Both the position numbers and the translations under genes were made by a program. From Sphingomonas sp. PP-F2F-G114-C0414 (GTDB lineage: Bacteria > Pseudomonadota > Alphaproteobacteria > Sphingomonadales > Sphingomonadaceae): a stretch of DNA of 64,000 bases. Positions 52,551 through 61,562 of this stretch are shown here, one piece after another. Location: the NCBI RefSeq assembly GCF_003688595.1, contig NZ_RCWT01000011.1:496001-560000 (forward strand), read 5' to 3'. The notes beneath the pieces were generated by a model. It was not told the origin of the DNA, searched no databases, and was given only the letters and a program-made list of their open reading frames with translations. Numbering within the stretch: position 1 is the first letter of the stretch; every line of letters begins with the position of its first letter.

Positions 52551-53425
52551 AAGGCCATCTCGATCGCGACCGACAGGCCGGTGCCGGGATCGGCGGGCAT
52601 TGCCGCGCAATGGCGGGCTGCATCGGCACGCGCGCGATCGAGGATCGCCGCGGGCACGTCAGCGCTGTGATACACCCGGTCCGCGCTCGCCAGCGCGCGC
52701 GCCTGGCGCAATGTCAGGTCGTCCGGATCGGTCGAGGCGAGCCGTATCGCAACCTGCTCCCCTCCCTGGAAGGGAGGGGTTGGGGGTGGGTAGGTCAGTT
52801 GGGAGTCGGCCCGTGCATCAGCAGCCAACCCACCCCCTGCCCCTCCCTTCCAGGGAGGGGAGTCTGGTGTGGCCAGCCATGCGTCGACGTCGTGTGTTGG
52901 CGAGAGTGGATCGAGCATCCCGCCCGCCCCCATCGCCGTCGCGAGTGCCCGGCGGCGCTCGCCCATGTCGGGCCAACGCACCCGCAACGCGCCGCGCGCG
53001 GCCTGCAATGCCAGCGCGAGTTTGCCGAGATCGGCTGGCACCAGAGCCTCCAGCCGCTGTCGCAACGCCGCCGCCAGCCCCGCCGACACGCCGCTCGTCC
53101 CGATCGCGATCAGTACCGGCGCGCGGTCGACGATCGCCGGCAGCGTGAAATCGCACAACGCCGAGCGGTCGACCGCGTTGACGAGGATGCCGCGCGCCTT
53201 CAGCCGCGCGACCGCCGCCAGCGCGTCGTCCTCGTCGTCGATCGCGACGATCGCCAGCGCAGCCGGAGCATCCTCACCGACCACATCGGCCCCGGCGCGA
53301 TCGAGCAACCGTCGCTTGGCATCCGCCGCCTCGCCCTCGCCCAGCAGGATCACCGGGCGCCCCGCCAGCCTGACGAACAGCGGCAGGCTCTGTAGCGGGA
53401 CGGAAGCCGTCACCGCTTGAGCCAT
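52547..53425 (-). CDS. Siroheme-synthase-like precorrin-2 dehydrogenase
   Basis: A 292-residue protein. Residues about 8-40 (LPLFVRLAGRPVILLGEGEA) and the strands ALAIVAIDDE and LVNAVDRSALCDFTLPAIVD are the CysG-N/Met8 NAD-binding domain that makes sirohydrochlorin and siroheme. Residues about 188-222 (a PPWKGGAGGGL and TYPPPTPPFQGGE segment) are translated from an intact palindromic repeat (52757-52862). After it, TDPDDLTLRQARALASADRV looks like the opening of a SUMT methyltransferase domain that then ends early. ATG 53425 overlaps lysA by 16 bases. Confidence 0.75.
   Translation of the reverse strand: MAQAVTASVPLQSLPLFVRLAGRPVILLGEGEAADAKRRLLDRAGADVVGEDAPAALAIVAIDDEDDALAAVARLKARGILVNAVDRSALCDFTLPAIVDRAPVLIAIGTSGVSAGLAAALRQRLEALVPADLGKLALALQAARGALRVRWPDMGERRRALATAMGAGGMLDPLSPTHDVDAWLATPDSPPWKGGAGGGLAADARADSQLTYPPPTPPFQGGEQVAIRLASTDPDDLTLRQARALASADRVYHSADVPAAILDRARADAARHCAAMPADPGTGLSVAIEMAL
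52757..52862. repeat. REP-like inverted repeat inside a coding sequence, family A
   Basis: Arms 52757-52791 and 52828-52862 are 35 bases long and differ from perfect complementarity at two positions. Each holds the CCCCTCCCTGGAAGGGAGGGG hairpin core with a GGGTTGGGGG-type tail, as at 16387 and 16727. The reading frame of the host gene stays open right through it. Confidence 0.93.
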
Positions 53426-54672
53426 TCCGGCACGCGCTCGGCCGCCAGGATCGTCTCGGGGTGGATGCGGTCGGCGACCACCGCGAACCGGTCGCCGTCG
53501 ACCAGCACTTCGGGGACCAAAGCGCGACTGTTGTAGGTCGAGGCCATCGTCGCGCCATACGCGCCCGCGGTGCGGAAGATGCCGAGATCGCCCGACTTCA
53601 CCGCGTCGATGTCGCGGCCCATCGCAAAGGTGTCGCCGGTCTCGCACACCGGCCCGGCGATGTTGGCGGTCATCCGTTCGCCGCTCGGCGCGACCGCGAC
53701 GAAGTCGTGATACGCGTCGTACATCGCGACGCGCGCGAGGTCGTTCATCGCCGCATCGACGATCACGTACGGGTTCACCACGCCGGGCTTCACCCAGATC
53801 ACCTCGGTCAGCAGCACGCCCGCATTGCCCGCGATCACGCGACCGGGCTCGAACATCAGTTCGACGTCCCAGTCGGCAGTCGCGCGTGCGACCATCGCGC
53901 CGTACTCGGCCGGGCTCGGCAGCACGTCGCCGGGCTTGTACGGCACGCCTAGACCGCCGCCGAGATCGACGCGGCTGATCGTGTGACCGGCAGCACGCAG
54001 TTCCGCGACCAGTTCGCCGATCCGCGCATAGGCGGCCTCCAGCGGCGCGAGATCGGCGAGCTGGCTGCCGATGTGGATCGCGACGCCGCGCAAATCGAGA
54101 CCGTCATGCTGCGACAACCGATCGAACATCGCCACCGCCTGATCGATCGCAACGCCGAACTTGTTCTCCTTGCGCCCGGTCGAGATTTTCGCGTGCGTGC
54201 CCGCATCGACGTCGGGGTTCACGCGCAACACCGCCGGCGCGCGTTCCCCGCGGGCGTGGGCGAGCGCGGCAAGGACTTCGCCCTCCTCCTCCAGCTCCAG
54301 ATTGAACTGGCCGATCCCCGCATCGAGCGCCTGCGCCAGCTCGCGCCGAGTCTTGCCGACGCCCGAGAACACGATGTCCGACGCTGGTATTCCTGCCGCC
54401 AGCGCGCGCTGCATCTCGCCAGCCGAAACGACGTCGGCGCCATAGCCCTCGTCGGCCAGCACGCGCAGCACCGCGACGTTCGGATTGGCCTTGATCGCAT
54501 AGGCCAGGTGCACGCGGCCCGCGCCCTTCAGCGCATCGCGAAACACCTGCGCATGGCGGCGGAAGGTGGCGGTCGAATAGACGTAGACGGGCGTGCCGAC
54601 GGCCTCGGCAATCGCCGGCAGGGCGACGTCCTCGGCGTGCATGACACCGTCACGATAGGCGAAATGGTCCAT
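53410..54672 (-). CDS. lysA: Diaminopimelate decarboxylase
   Basis: A 420-residue PLP enzyme of fold type III. The PLP lysine is K61 in HLAYAIKANPNVAVLRVLAD. The glycine-rich phosphate loop is in DLGGGLGVPYKPG, and the cofactor-binding C-terminal PVCETGDTFAMGRDIDAVKS is present. It makes lysine from meso-diaminopimelate. It is coupled downstream to the siroheme-like gene and follows the small lipoprotein and argH. Confidence 0.97.
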   Translation of the reverse strand: MDHFAYRDGVMHAEDVALPAIAEAVGTPVYVYSTATFRRHAQVFRDALKGAGRVHLAYAIKANPNVAVLRVLADEGYGADVVSAGEMQRALAAGIPASDIVFSGVGKTRRELAQALDAGIGQFNLELEEEGEVLAALAHARGERAPAVLRVNPDVDAGTHAKISTGRKENKFGVAIDQAVAMFDRLSQHDGLDLRGVAIHIGSQLADLAPLEAAYARIGELVAELRAAGHTISRVDLGGGLGVPYKPGDVLPSPAEYGAMVARATADWDVELMFEPGRVIAGNAGVLLTEVIWVKPGVVNPYVIVDAAMNDLARVAMYDAYHDFVAVAPSGERMTANIAGPVCETGDTFAMGRDIDAVKSGDLGIFRTAGAYGATMASTYNSRALVPEVLVDGDRFAVVADRIHPETILAAERVPEWLKR

Positions 54673-54683
54673 GGATCAGGTCT

Positions 54684-54926
54684 TCAGTTGGGCGGCGGCA
54701 GGTCGAACTCGTCGCTACGCCGCTCGTCGGATTGGGTCAGCAGCTCGTCGCTGCGCTTGGGGCGTTGCTGCGTGGTGGGCGTCAGCAACTGCGCCGGCGT
54801 CGGCCGGGTCTTCGCACCGTAAGGCGCGACTGGCAGCATCTTGCCCTCGGCCGGTTTCAACCCGTCCGCCGCACCGCACCCGGACAAGGCCAACGCCAGT
54901 CCCGCCAATCCAACACACCGCTTCAT
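54684..54926 (-). CDS. Small lipoprotein (LptM/YifL-like position)
   Basis: An 80-residue lipoprotein. The leader [20 protein letters not shown] has a lipobox LSGC with C17. The rest is Pro/Thr/Gln-rich and acidic at the end. Small lipoproteins next to lysA or dapF are common in proteobacteria, and the E. coli one (LptM) assists LPS transport. Function here is inferred from context only. The ATG overlaps the argH stop. Confidence 0.8.
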   Translation of the reverse strand: MKRCVGLAGLALALSGCGAADGLKPAEGKMLPVAPYGAKTRPTPAQLLTPTTQQRPKRSDELLTQSDERRSDEFDLPPPN

Positions 54927-56308
54927 GCCGTCTCTCCCCGAGCCGCTCGAATCGCGGCACGCACATTGTCCGGCGCGGTGCCGCCGAAGCTGGTCCGGCT
55001 GGCGACCGATGCGTCGACCGAGAGCACGCCGTACACGCGTTCGTCGATCCGCGCATCGATTGCCTTCAGGTCCTCGATCGGCAACGCGTCGAGCGCGACC
55101 TTCCGCTCCTCCGCCAGCTTCACCGCGCGCCCGGTGACATGGTGCGCCTCGCGGAACGGGAGACCAGCCTCGCGCACCAGCCAGTCGGCGAGATCGGTCG
55201 CGGTCGCAAAGCCGCTCTCGGCCAGCCCGCGCATCCGATCGGTGCGGAACGTCGCACTCTCGACCATCCCGGTCATCGCCGCGATCGACAGCGCGAGCAG
55301 GTCGTGCGCCTCGAACACCGGCGGCTTGTCGTCCTGCATGTCCTTCGAATAGGCGAGCGGCAGGCCCTTCATCGTCACCATCAGCGCGGTCATGCAGCCG
55401 AGGATCCGCCCGGCATGCCCGCGGACCAGCTCGGCCGCATCGGGATTGCGCTTCTGCGGCATGATCGAGCTGCCGGTCGACCATTGATCGCTGAGCGCGA
55501 CGAACCCGAACGGCTGCGACGCCCACAGCACGAACTCTTCCGCCAGCCGCGAGAGGTGCAGCGAGGTCTGCGTCGCGGCGGTGAGATACTCGATCGCGAA
55601 ATCGCGGTCGCTGACGCCGTCGAGCGAGTTGGTCATCGGCCCGTCGAAGCCGAGCGCCTCGGCGGTCATCGCGCGGTCGATCGGAAAACCCGTGCCCGCC
55701 AACGCAGCCGAACCCAGCGGCGATCGGTTCATCCTTGCGCGGGCATCCGCGAACCGCCCAATGTCGCGCGCAATCATCGCGTGATACGCCATCAGATGAT
55801 GCCCGAGCGTCACCGGCTGCGCGGACTGGAGGTGCGTAAAGCCTGGCATAACACTCGCCGCATGCTCTTCAGCCCGCGCGAGAAGCGCCGCCTGGAACCC
55901 GGCGAGCGCCGCCAGCGCCTGGTCGATTGCATCGCGCACCCAAAGGCGGAAATCGGTCGCGACCTGATCGTTGCGTGAGCGCGCTGTGTGCAGCCGCCCC
56001 GCGACCGGACCGATCGCGTTGGCCAGCCGCGCCTCGGTCTGCATGTGGATATCCTCGAGGACCAGATCCTCCTCGACGCCGTGCTCGGCGTAGTACGCCG
56101 CCACCGTGTCGAGGCCCGCCGAGATCGTCGCAGCGTCCTCCGCCGAAACGATGCCCTGCTTGCCGAGCATCGCGACATGCGCCTTCGAGCCGGCAATATC
56201 CTGCTGCCAGAGCCGCTTGTCGAAGGGAATGGAGGCGTTTATCTCGCGCATGACCGCTGCCGGTCCTTCGGCGAACCGCCCGCCCCACATCGAATTGGAA
56301 CCGTCCAT
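54923..56308 (-). CDS. argH: Argininosuccinate lyase
   Basis: A 461-residue enzyme of the fumarase/aspartase superfamily. The signature [20 protein letters not shown], the motif [19 protein letters not shown] and the early [14 protein letters not shown] are clear. It splits argininosuccinate into arginine and fumarate. ATG 56308 has AGGA about nine bases upstream. The start codon shares bases with the divergent thioredoxin-like gene. An internal ATG at 56290 is possible. Confidence 0.97.
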   Translation of the reverse strand: MDGSNSMWGGRFAEGPAAVMREINASIPFDKRLWQQDIAGSKAHVAMLGKQGIVSAEDAATISAGLDTVAAYYAEHGVEEDLVLEDIHMQTEARLANAIGPVAGRLHTARSRNDQVATDFRLWVRDAIDQALAALAGFQAALLARAEEHAASVMPGFTHLQSAQPVTLGHHLMAYHAMIARDIGRFADARARMNRSPLGSAALAGTGFPIDRAMTAEALGFDGPMTNSLDGVSDRDFAIEYLTAATQTSLHLSRLAEEFVLWASQPFGFVALSDQWSTGSSIMPQKRNPDAAELVRGHAGRILGCMTALMVTMKGLPLAYSKDMQDDKPPVFEAHDLLALSIAAMTGMVESATFRTDRMRGLAESGFATATDLADWLVREAGLPFREAHHVTGRAVKLAEERKVALDALPIEDLKAIDARIDERVYGVLSVDASVASRTSFGGTAPDNVRAAIRAARGETA

Positions 56309-56948
56309 GTTCTCGAATCCTGTGTTCAATTCGCTGTTAAAGTCTGGGCCGATCGCCGCCGTGATGGGGATGGGCCTGCTGGTCGCCGGCTGCGATAGGA
56401 AATCGTCCGCGCCGGAGCAAGCAAACGTCGTCGCTGCGAACACGGCGTCCGCCGACGAGGTCGCGTCCGGCCCTGCCCCCGACGAAGCGACCGGCCCCGC
56501 CGCACCCGCCGAAAAGCTCGACCGCAGCCACAAGGGCGAGACCGGGCCGGCGGTCGCGTTCACCGCGCCGGACGGCAAATCGGTGACGCTCGCCTCGTTC
56601 AAGGGCAAGCCGTTGCTGCTCAACATGTGGGCGACCTGGTGCGCGCCGTGCGTCGCGGAAATGCCGACGCTCGACGCCGCCGCTAAGTCGCTCGCCGGCA
56701 AGGTTCAGGTGATCGCGGTCAGCCAGGACATGCAGGGCGCGGAGAAGGTGACGCCGTTCTTCGCCGCGAAGAAGTTCTCGACGCTGAAGCCGTATCTCGA
56801 TCCGAAGCTCGGCCTCAGCCTCGCCTATCAGGCGAACCTGCCGACCACGATCCTGTACGATTCGGCGGGCAAGGAAGTGTGGCGGATGACGGGCGGCTAT
56901 GAATGGAACACGCCCGCCGCCGCCAAGCTGATCGCCGAAGCGTCCTGA
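56307..56948 (+). CDS. TlpA-like thioredoxin-fold lipoprotein
   Basis: A 213-residue periplasmic protein. The leader ends in a lipobox (LLVAGC), followed by an Ala/Pro-rich linker. The thioredoxin domain (about 75-213) has the active site WATWCAPC and a cis-proline loop (NLPTTILYD). It probably reduces or resolves disulphides in the periplasm, as TlpA/ResA proteins do. It is divergent from argH, and the two ATGs share the bases CATG (56306-56309). Confidence 0.88.
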   Translation: MFSNPVFNSLLKSGPIAAVMGMGLLVAGCDRKSSAPEQANVVAANTASADEVASGPAPDEATGPAAPAEKLDRSHKGETGPAVAFTAPDGKSVTLASFKGKPLLLNMWATWCAPCVAEMPTLDAAAKSLAGKVQVIAVSQDMQGAEKVTPFFAAKKFSTLKPYLDPKLGLSLAYQANLPTTILYDSAGKEVWRMTGGYEWNTPAAAKLIAEAS

Positions 56949-56972
56949 TCGCCCGATCGGCGTGCGACCGCG

Positions 56973-58091
56973 TCAGTCGTCGAGCGCGGACCGGTACACC
57001 CGGTCGACGGCATCGACCATTTTCTCCGCGGTATATTCGGCGATGAAGCGCGCATGGCCCCGCTCGCCCCAGTCGGGCAACGTGGCGGGGTCGAGCGCTT
57101 CCAACGTCCGGCGTAGCGCGGCCGCATCGTTCGCCGGGAAGCTGACGCCGTAGCGTCCGCCGTCGAGGATGTCGTTCAGCCCGCCCGCGGTCGAGGCGAT
57201 CACCGCGCGGCGGACTCGCATCGCCTCGATCGCGACCAAGCCGAAGCCCTCCCAGCGCGACGGCACGATGATCGCATCCGCCGCCATCATCTCGGCCACC
57301 ACGCCGTTGCGATCGCGCCACCCGACATACTCGACGAAATCGGGCGTCGGACTTCCCGTGCCCGTCGACAGCACCGCCTGCCCGACGATCCGCAGTGCAT
57401 AGCGATCACCCAGCCCGGCGATCGCCTCCAGCAGCAGATCGAGCCCCTTCTGCCGGTCGAGCCGGCCGACGAACAAGAGCTTGATCCGGGAGTCGTCCCA
57501 TCGCGCCGGCACGACCGGGGGCGGGGCCGCGGCGATCGCGTTGTTGATCGTTACCAGCTTGCGCTCGGGCAAGCCGGCTTCGACCGCGACATCGCGTTCG
57601 TGCGGCGAGATCAGCAGGATCCGGTCCGCCGCCCTTGCCAGATAACGCTCGACCGCGACGATGAAGCGCCGCACGTTCGGCGATACCTGCATGCTGAACG
57701 CCCAGCCATGCGGGCAGAACAACACGCGGGGCCGCCGCCCGAACCGCAGGATCCGCGTGATCACGCCCGCGCCGAACGAATGCGCGTGGACGATGTCAGG
57801 CCGGGTCGCGCGCCGCACGCGTCGATACGCGAAGAACAGTTTCGCCATGCCCCGCAGCCGGTTGGGCCGATCGAAGAATACGAACCGGATGCCGCTGTCG
57901 CGCAGCCGCGGCTCGATATGGTCGCGGTGCTGCTCGGGCATCAGCAGCGTCAGCGCGGCGGGGCCATAAAGCTCCGCCTGCGGGGTCAGCAGCTCGGCGA
58001 GAAAGCTCCCCGTCCCGCCGATGATGCTGTCGCACACATGCAGCACGCGGGGCGCGCCGCCATCCCCGCGCGGTCCGGTCGACACGGCCAT
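56973..58091 (-). CDS. Glycosyltransferase family 4
   Basis: A 372-residue GT-B enzyme. The N-terminal domain opens with RVLHVCDSIIGGTGSFLAEL, and the C-terminal domain has the donor-binding strand LLFVGRLDRQKGLDLLLEAI and the E(x7)E motif in SRWEGFGLVAIEAMRVRRAV. It transfers a sugar from a nucleotide donor, probably in exopolysaccharide assembly, since it is last in the leftward polysaccharide operon. Donor and acceptor are not known. Confidence 0.9.
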   Translation of the reverse strand: MAVSTGPRGDGGAPRVLHVCDSIIGGTGSFLAELLTPQAELYGPAALTLLMPEQHRDHIEPRLRDSGIRFVFFDRPNRLRGMAKLFFAYRRVRRATRPDIVHAHSFGAGVITRILRFGRRPRVLFCPHGWAFSMQVSPNVRRFIVAVERYLARAADRILLISPHERDVAVEAGLPERKLVTINNAIAAAPPPVVPARWDDSRIKLLFVGRLDRQKGLDLLLEAIAGLGDRYALRIVGQAVLSTGTGSPTPDFVEYVGWRDRNGVVAEMMAADAIIVPSRWEGFGLVAIEAMRVRRAVIASTAGGLNDILDGGRYGVSFPANDAAALRRTLEALDPATLPDWGERGHARFIAEYTAEKMVDAVDRVYRSALDD

Positions 58092-58095
58092 GCGA

Positions 58096-58764
58096 TCAGA
58101 CGAGGACGGTGCCGGTGATCGGAATGCCGTGTTGGTCGAGCACTTCGATCAGCCCACGCACGTCGCTGCGCTTGGTCCGGTGTTTGCGGACGACGATCAC
58201 CGCCGCGTCGAAGCCGCTGATCGCATCGGCGATGCTGGTCGCACCGTTGGTCGAATGGATCGCGGCGACGGCCAGCATCTGGCCGCTCGAGGTCGCGACC
58301 GCGTCATGCTGTTCGAGCAGCGACCGCCGCTCGATCGGTTCGCCGCTGCCGCCCTCCGATCCGGTCCCCTGCACCAGCAGGCCCGGGATCGCGGTGCCCT
58401 GGTGATCGGCATGGTCGGCCAGCTGGAACAGGCTCGCGATCCGCGGATGCGCGCGATTGGTGTCGACGATCAGCGTGTGCGATCCGGCCTTCGCCATCAC
58501 CACGCCGATATTGGCGGCCAGCACGGCGAGCGCCTCGTCGCAATCGACGCCGATCAGCGCACAGGCGCGCGACCGGCGATCGGTCTCGCCGTAGCTTTGC
58601 AGGATCGAGCTGCGGATCGCGCGCGCCGCCACCACATAGGGCGTGTCGGCCGCATAGGCCGCGACGACCAGCGGATCGACGCTGCCGGGGGCGACATGGG
58701 ACGATCCGGTATCGTCGCCGTCGGAGCGAAACGATGCGGGACCAGTGGTCGAACGAAGCCTCAC
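58096..58764 (-). CDS. CpsD/Wzc-like protein without P-loop
   Basis: A 222-residue protein with the layout of BY-kinase/ParA-like polysaccharide proteins. It has an opening DPLVVAAYAADTPYVVAARA, a helix AVLAANIGVVMAKAGSHTLI and a closing VIVVRKHRTKRSDVRGLIEV. The Walker A loop (GxxGKT/S) is replaced by IGVDCDEAL, Walker A' reads IVDTN instead of VDAD, the DTPP Walker B is absent, and there is no C-terminal tyrosine cluster. It is probably catalytically inactive. GTG 58764 overlaps the wzz stop (GTGA). Confidence 0.75.
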   Translation of the reverse strand: MRLRSTTGPASFRSDGDDTGSSHVAPGSVDPLVVAAYAADTPYVVAARAIRSSILQSYGETDRRSRACALIGVDCDEALAVLAANIGVVMAKAGSHTLIVDTNRAHPRIASLFQLADHADHQGTAIPGLLVQGTGSEGGSGEPIERRSLLEQHDAVATSSGQMLAVAAIHSTNGATSIADAISGFDAAVIVVRKHRTKRSDVRGLIEVLDQHGIPITGTVLV

Positions 58765-60128
58765 GCTATTGCCTCCTTGCGCGGGGCTCGCCAGCCCGTT
58801 GTCCCGCTTTCGATGTCGGTCATGTCGGCGATCACGTCGAGATCGAGCGCACGCGCGGTCCCCGACGGAGTGCGCAGTCGCGGCGTGAGCATTTCCTGTC
58901 CGATCGCCGAGGCGAGCCCAGCGCCCGCACCCAACACGATCGCTGCGATCACCCACAGGATCAGGTTCGGCTTGGACGGCAGCGTCGGCGCCACCGCGCG
59001 ATCGAGACGGCTCGCATTGGCCTGCGACACCTCGGATTGCAGCGTCGCCTCGTTGTAGCGCTGACGCACCGTGTCGTAGGTCGCCCGCGCCGCATCGACG
59101 TCGCGCTGCAGCACGTTCAGCTGATCCTGCACACCCGACAGCGCGAGCATGCGCGTCTGCTGTGCCGCCAGATCGGCGCGGATCTGCGACTCGCGCCGGC
59201 CCGCTGCCGAGCTCGAGGCGGTCAACGCCTGGGCCTGGATCGACCGCGCCGATTCGAGCTGGCTGCGCAGCGCCGCCAGCTGCGCGTTGGCGGCCAGCAT
59301 GTCGGGGTGGTTCGGACCGAGCGTCTTCGACAGCTCGGCGACCTTGCCCGCCTGCAGACCGCTCTCGCGCTGAAGGTCCTGGACGATCGTCGACTGCGCG
59401 ACCTCGGGCTGCGCGGTCGACCCCGATTTGGACTGCGCGACCGCCGCGGCGGCCTGCGCGGAGACCAGCTCGGTCGACAGGTTGCGGACGCGGTCGGCTT
59501 CGACGTCCATCCGGTTCATGCCGACGATGCCGTGCTGACGCTGGAAGTTGGACAAGCGCGACTGCGCCGCTTCCAGCCGGTCACGGACATCGCGAGTCCG
59601 CGCGTCGTACCATTTGGCGTTACCCTGCGCGCTGCCGCTGCGCAGCGTCACCTGCTTGGTCAGGAACGTGTCGACGATCAGGTTCAGCGTCTTGGCCGCC
59701 TGCTCGGGCGTGTTCGCGGTCAGGCTGAGCCGGATCACGTTGCTGCCCTTCTCGTTGCTGATCGCGAGATCGCGGCGCAGCATGACGAGGCCGTTCTGGG
59801 TCCGCTCCGCCGGCGTATCGCCCAGCTTCGCGCTCTGGAACTGCGGGCTGCGGCGAATCACCTCGCCGAGCACGGCATCGCTGCGGATGATGTCCTCCTG
59901 CGTGCCGATCACCGATTCCAGGACCGAACTATTGTCGGAACCGGTCACGCTGTTGGCGCTGACCGGATCGCGCTGGGTCAGATCGACCAGCACCGACGAC
60001 GACGCGGTGTAGGCGCGGGGACGCGTGAAGCCGAGCACGGCGATGGCGAGAAACACCAGGCCGCCCACGATCAGGACAAGCCGGAGCCTATACCGGATCG
60101 CGCTTACCAAGTCAGTGAAACCGATCAC
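58761..60128 (-). CDS. Wzz/GumC-like chain-length determinant
   Basis: A 455-residue inner-membrane co-polymerase. It has an N-terminal helix (about 15-35) and a periplasmic region with long coiled coils (about 160-380). A C-terminal helix (LILWVIAAIVLGAGAGLASA) follows the proline-containing segment APTLPSKPNL. No kinase domain is fused to it. It controls polysaccharide chain length. It overlaps both neighbours. Confidence 0.92.
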   Translation of the reverse strand: MIGFTDLVSAIRYRLRLVLIVGGLVFLAIAVLGFTRPRAYTASSSVLVDLTQRDPVSANSVTGSDNSSVLESVIGTQEDIIRSDAVLGEVIRRSPQFQSAKLGDTPAERTQNGLVMLRRDLAISNEKGSNVIRLSLTANTPEQAAKTLNLIVDTFLTKQVTLRSGSAQGNAKWYDARTRDVRDRLEAAQSRLSNFQRQHGIVGMNRMDVEADRVRNLSTELVSAQAAAAVAQSKSGSTAQPEVAQSTIVQDLQRESGLQAGKVAELSKTLGPNHPDMLAANAQLAALRSQLESARSIQAQALTASSSAAGRRESQIRADLAAQQTRMLALSGVQDQLNVLQRDVDAARATYDTVRQRYNEATLQSEVSQANASRLDRAVAPTLPSKPNLILWVIAAIVLGAGAGLASAIGQEMLTPRLRTPSGTARALDLDVIADMTDIESGTTGWRAPRKEAIA

Positions 60129-61519
60129 AGATCACGCACTCCCCGTTCCAGAACAGTTCGCAGATCGTCGAGCCCGGGGGTCTTGATCCGGGTCGGATCG
60201 ATCCTGCGATTATACACAAGCAGATAGAATTGCGGTGCCAGCGTATCGTCGAAATAATAGCTGCCTTCGATCGCGCTGGCATGCAGGATCGGGCTCAACG
60301 CGGCGAACGCCGCGGCGATCGTCGCATCGTCATGGCCGTCTTCGTCGAGCACCAGGACCACCTCGGTGCGTTCGATGCGAGTCCGCATCGCCGCCGCGAG
60401 GCAGATGACCGCGGCCGCCGTCGCGATCTGCTTCGGCAGCCGCTGGATATCGGCGACCACCGCGGCGGCGCGCGGGCTCAGCGCACTCCACTCGGCATAG
60501 GCGTCGACCAGACCCTGCTGGACCACCGCGTCGTCGATATGGTCCTGACCCGCGCGGCTTGCCGCGATCGCGCAATTCGATCCGAACAACCGCAGATGAT
60601 AGGGCGACCCCACCGCGGACCGCGAGATCCTGGTGGCCGCGGCGTCGTCGATCGTCATGCCCGCGGTCTCGCAGCAGCGCAGCAGCAGCGCCTTGAGCTG
60701 CTCGGTTTCGATCCCGCCGATCGGCACCGACACGATATGCCGGCGGAGCGACGGATGCCCCTCGATCAGGTCCTCGAGATTAGCGGCGATGCCGACCGCG
60801 ACGATCCGGACCGGCGAGCGCATGTCGGACAGCAGCTTCATCAGCGTCGCCATCTCGGTCTTGGTCGCCAGGTTCTCGATCCGGTCGAACTCGTCGAGCA
60901 CGAAGATCGTCGGCCGGCGAACCTTTTCGGCAAGGATGCTGGCTACCTGCCGCGCGTCGAACGGCGCGTTGAGCAGCGGCTGGATATCGATCCGCCGCAC
61001 GCCCTCGCCGGGGATCGACATCAGCTCGACGAGGTACGGACGGCACAGCTCGGAGAAATCGATGTCGCCACCGGCCAGATTGTACAGGACCGTCGCCCCG
61101 GCCTCGTCCGCCAGATCGCCGAACACGCGCGACAGCGATGTCTTGCCCGACCCGCGCGCGCCGAACACGATGCCGTGCTTGCCGTGCTCGAGGACGGCCT
61201 CGACGAGCCGGTCGAGCTCGCGCGCGCGCCCGGCCAGACCGGCGCGATGCTCGACCGGCATCCCGGCATCGAACGCCGCATGGATACGAGTCCGCTGCGA
61301 GCTGATCGCCATGACGCCCGCATTCGCGCGCGCCGGTTGCGACACCGCACCCGGACCCGGCTGCGTCGCCGACCCCGGCCGCGCACCCGGACGCACCGTC
61401 GCAGAGGCTTCCTGCACGGGCGTACCGACCGCGATACGCAGGTCGGGCAGGCTCGACATCGGCGGCTCGGGATCGAGCAGACCGGACAGCCAGTCACGGA
61501 GGCGTGCGAAGAAGCTCAC
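60125..61519 (-). CDS. AAA-type ATPase in exopolysaccharide operon
   Basis: A 464-residue protein. An N-terminal Pro/Gly-rich segment (about 20-85) leads into an Orc1/STAND-like ATPase with Walker A GARGSGKT (120-127) and Walker B IFVLDEFD (205-212), preceded by AGRARELDRLVEAV. An arginine-containing sensor region and a C-terminal winged-helix-like part follow. No membrane helix is present. Its place between wza and wzz with overlapping stops suggests a role in export or regulation of the polysaccharide, but the function is unknown. Confidence 0.75.
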   Translation of the reverse strand: MSFFARLRDWLSGLLDPEPPMSSLPDLRIAVGTPVQEASATVRPGARPGSATQPGPGAVSQPARANAGVMAISSQRTRIHAAFDAGMPVEHRAGLAGRARELDRLVEAVLEHGKHGIVFGARGSGKTSLSRVFGDLADEAGATVLYNLAGGDIDFSELCRPYLVELMSIPGEGVRRIDIQPLLNAPFDARQVASILAEKVRRPTIFVLDEFDRIENLATKTEMATLMKLLSDMRSPVRIVAVGIAANLEDLIEGHPSLRRHIVSVPIGGIETEQLKALLLRCCETAGMTIDDAAATRISRSAVGSPYHLRLFGSNCAIAASRAGQDHIDDAVVQQGLVDAYAEWSALSPRAAAVVADIQRLPKQIATAAAVICLAAAMRTRIERTEVVLVLDEDGHDDATIAAAFAALSPILHASAIEGSYYFDDTLAPQFYLLVYNRRIDPTRIKTPGLDDLRTVLERGVRDL

Positions 61520-61562
61520 GCGTGGCTACCCCGCGCTTCGAACAGGATCGGGATCATCACGA

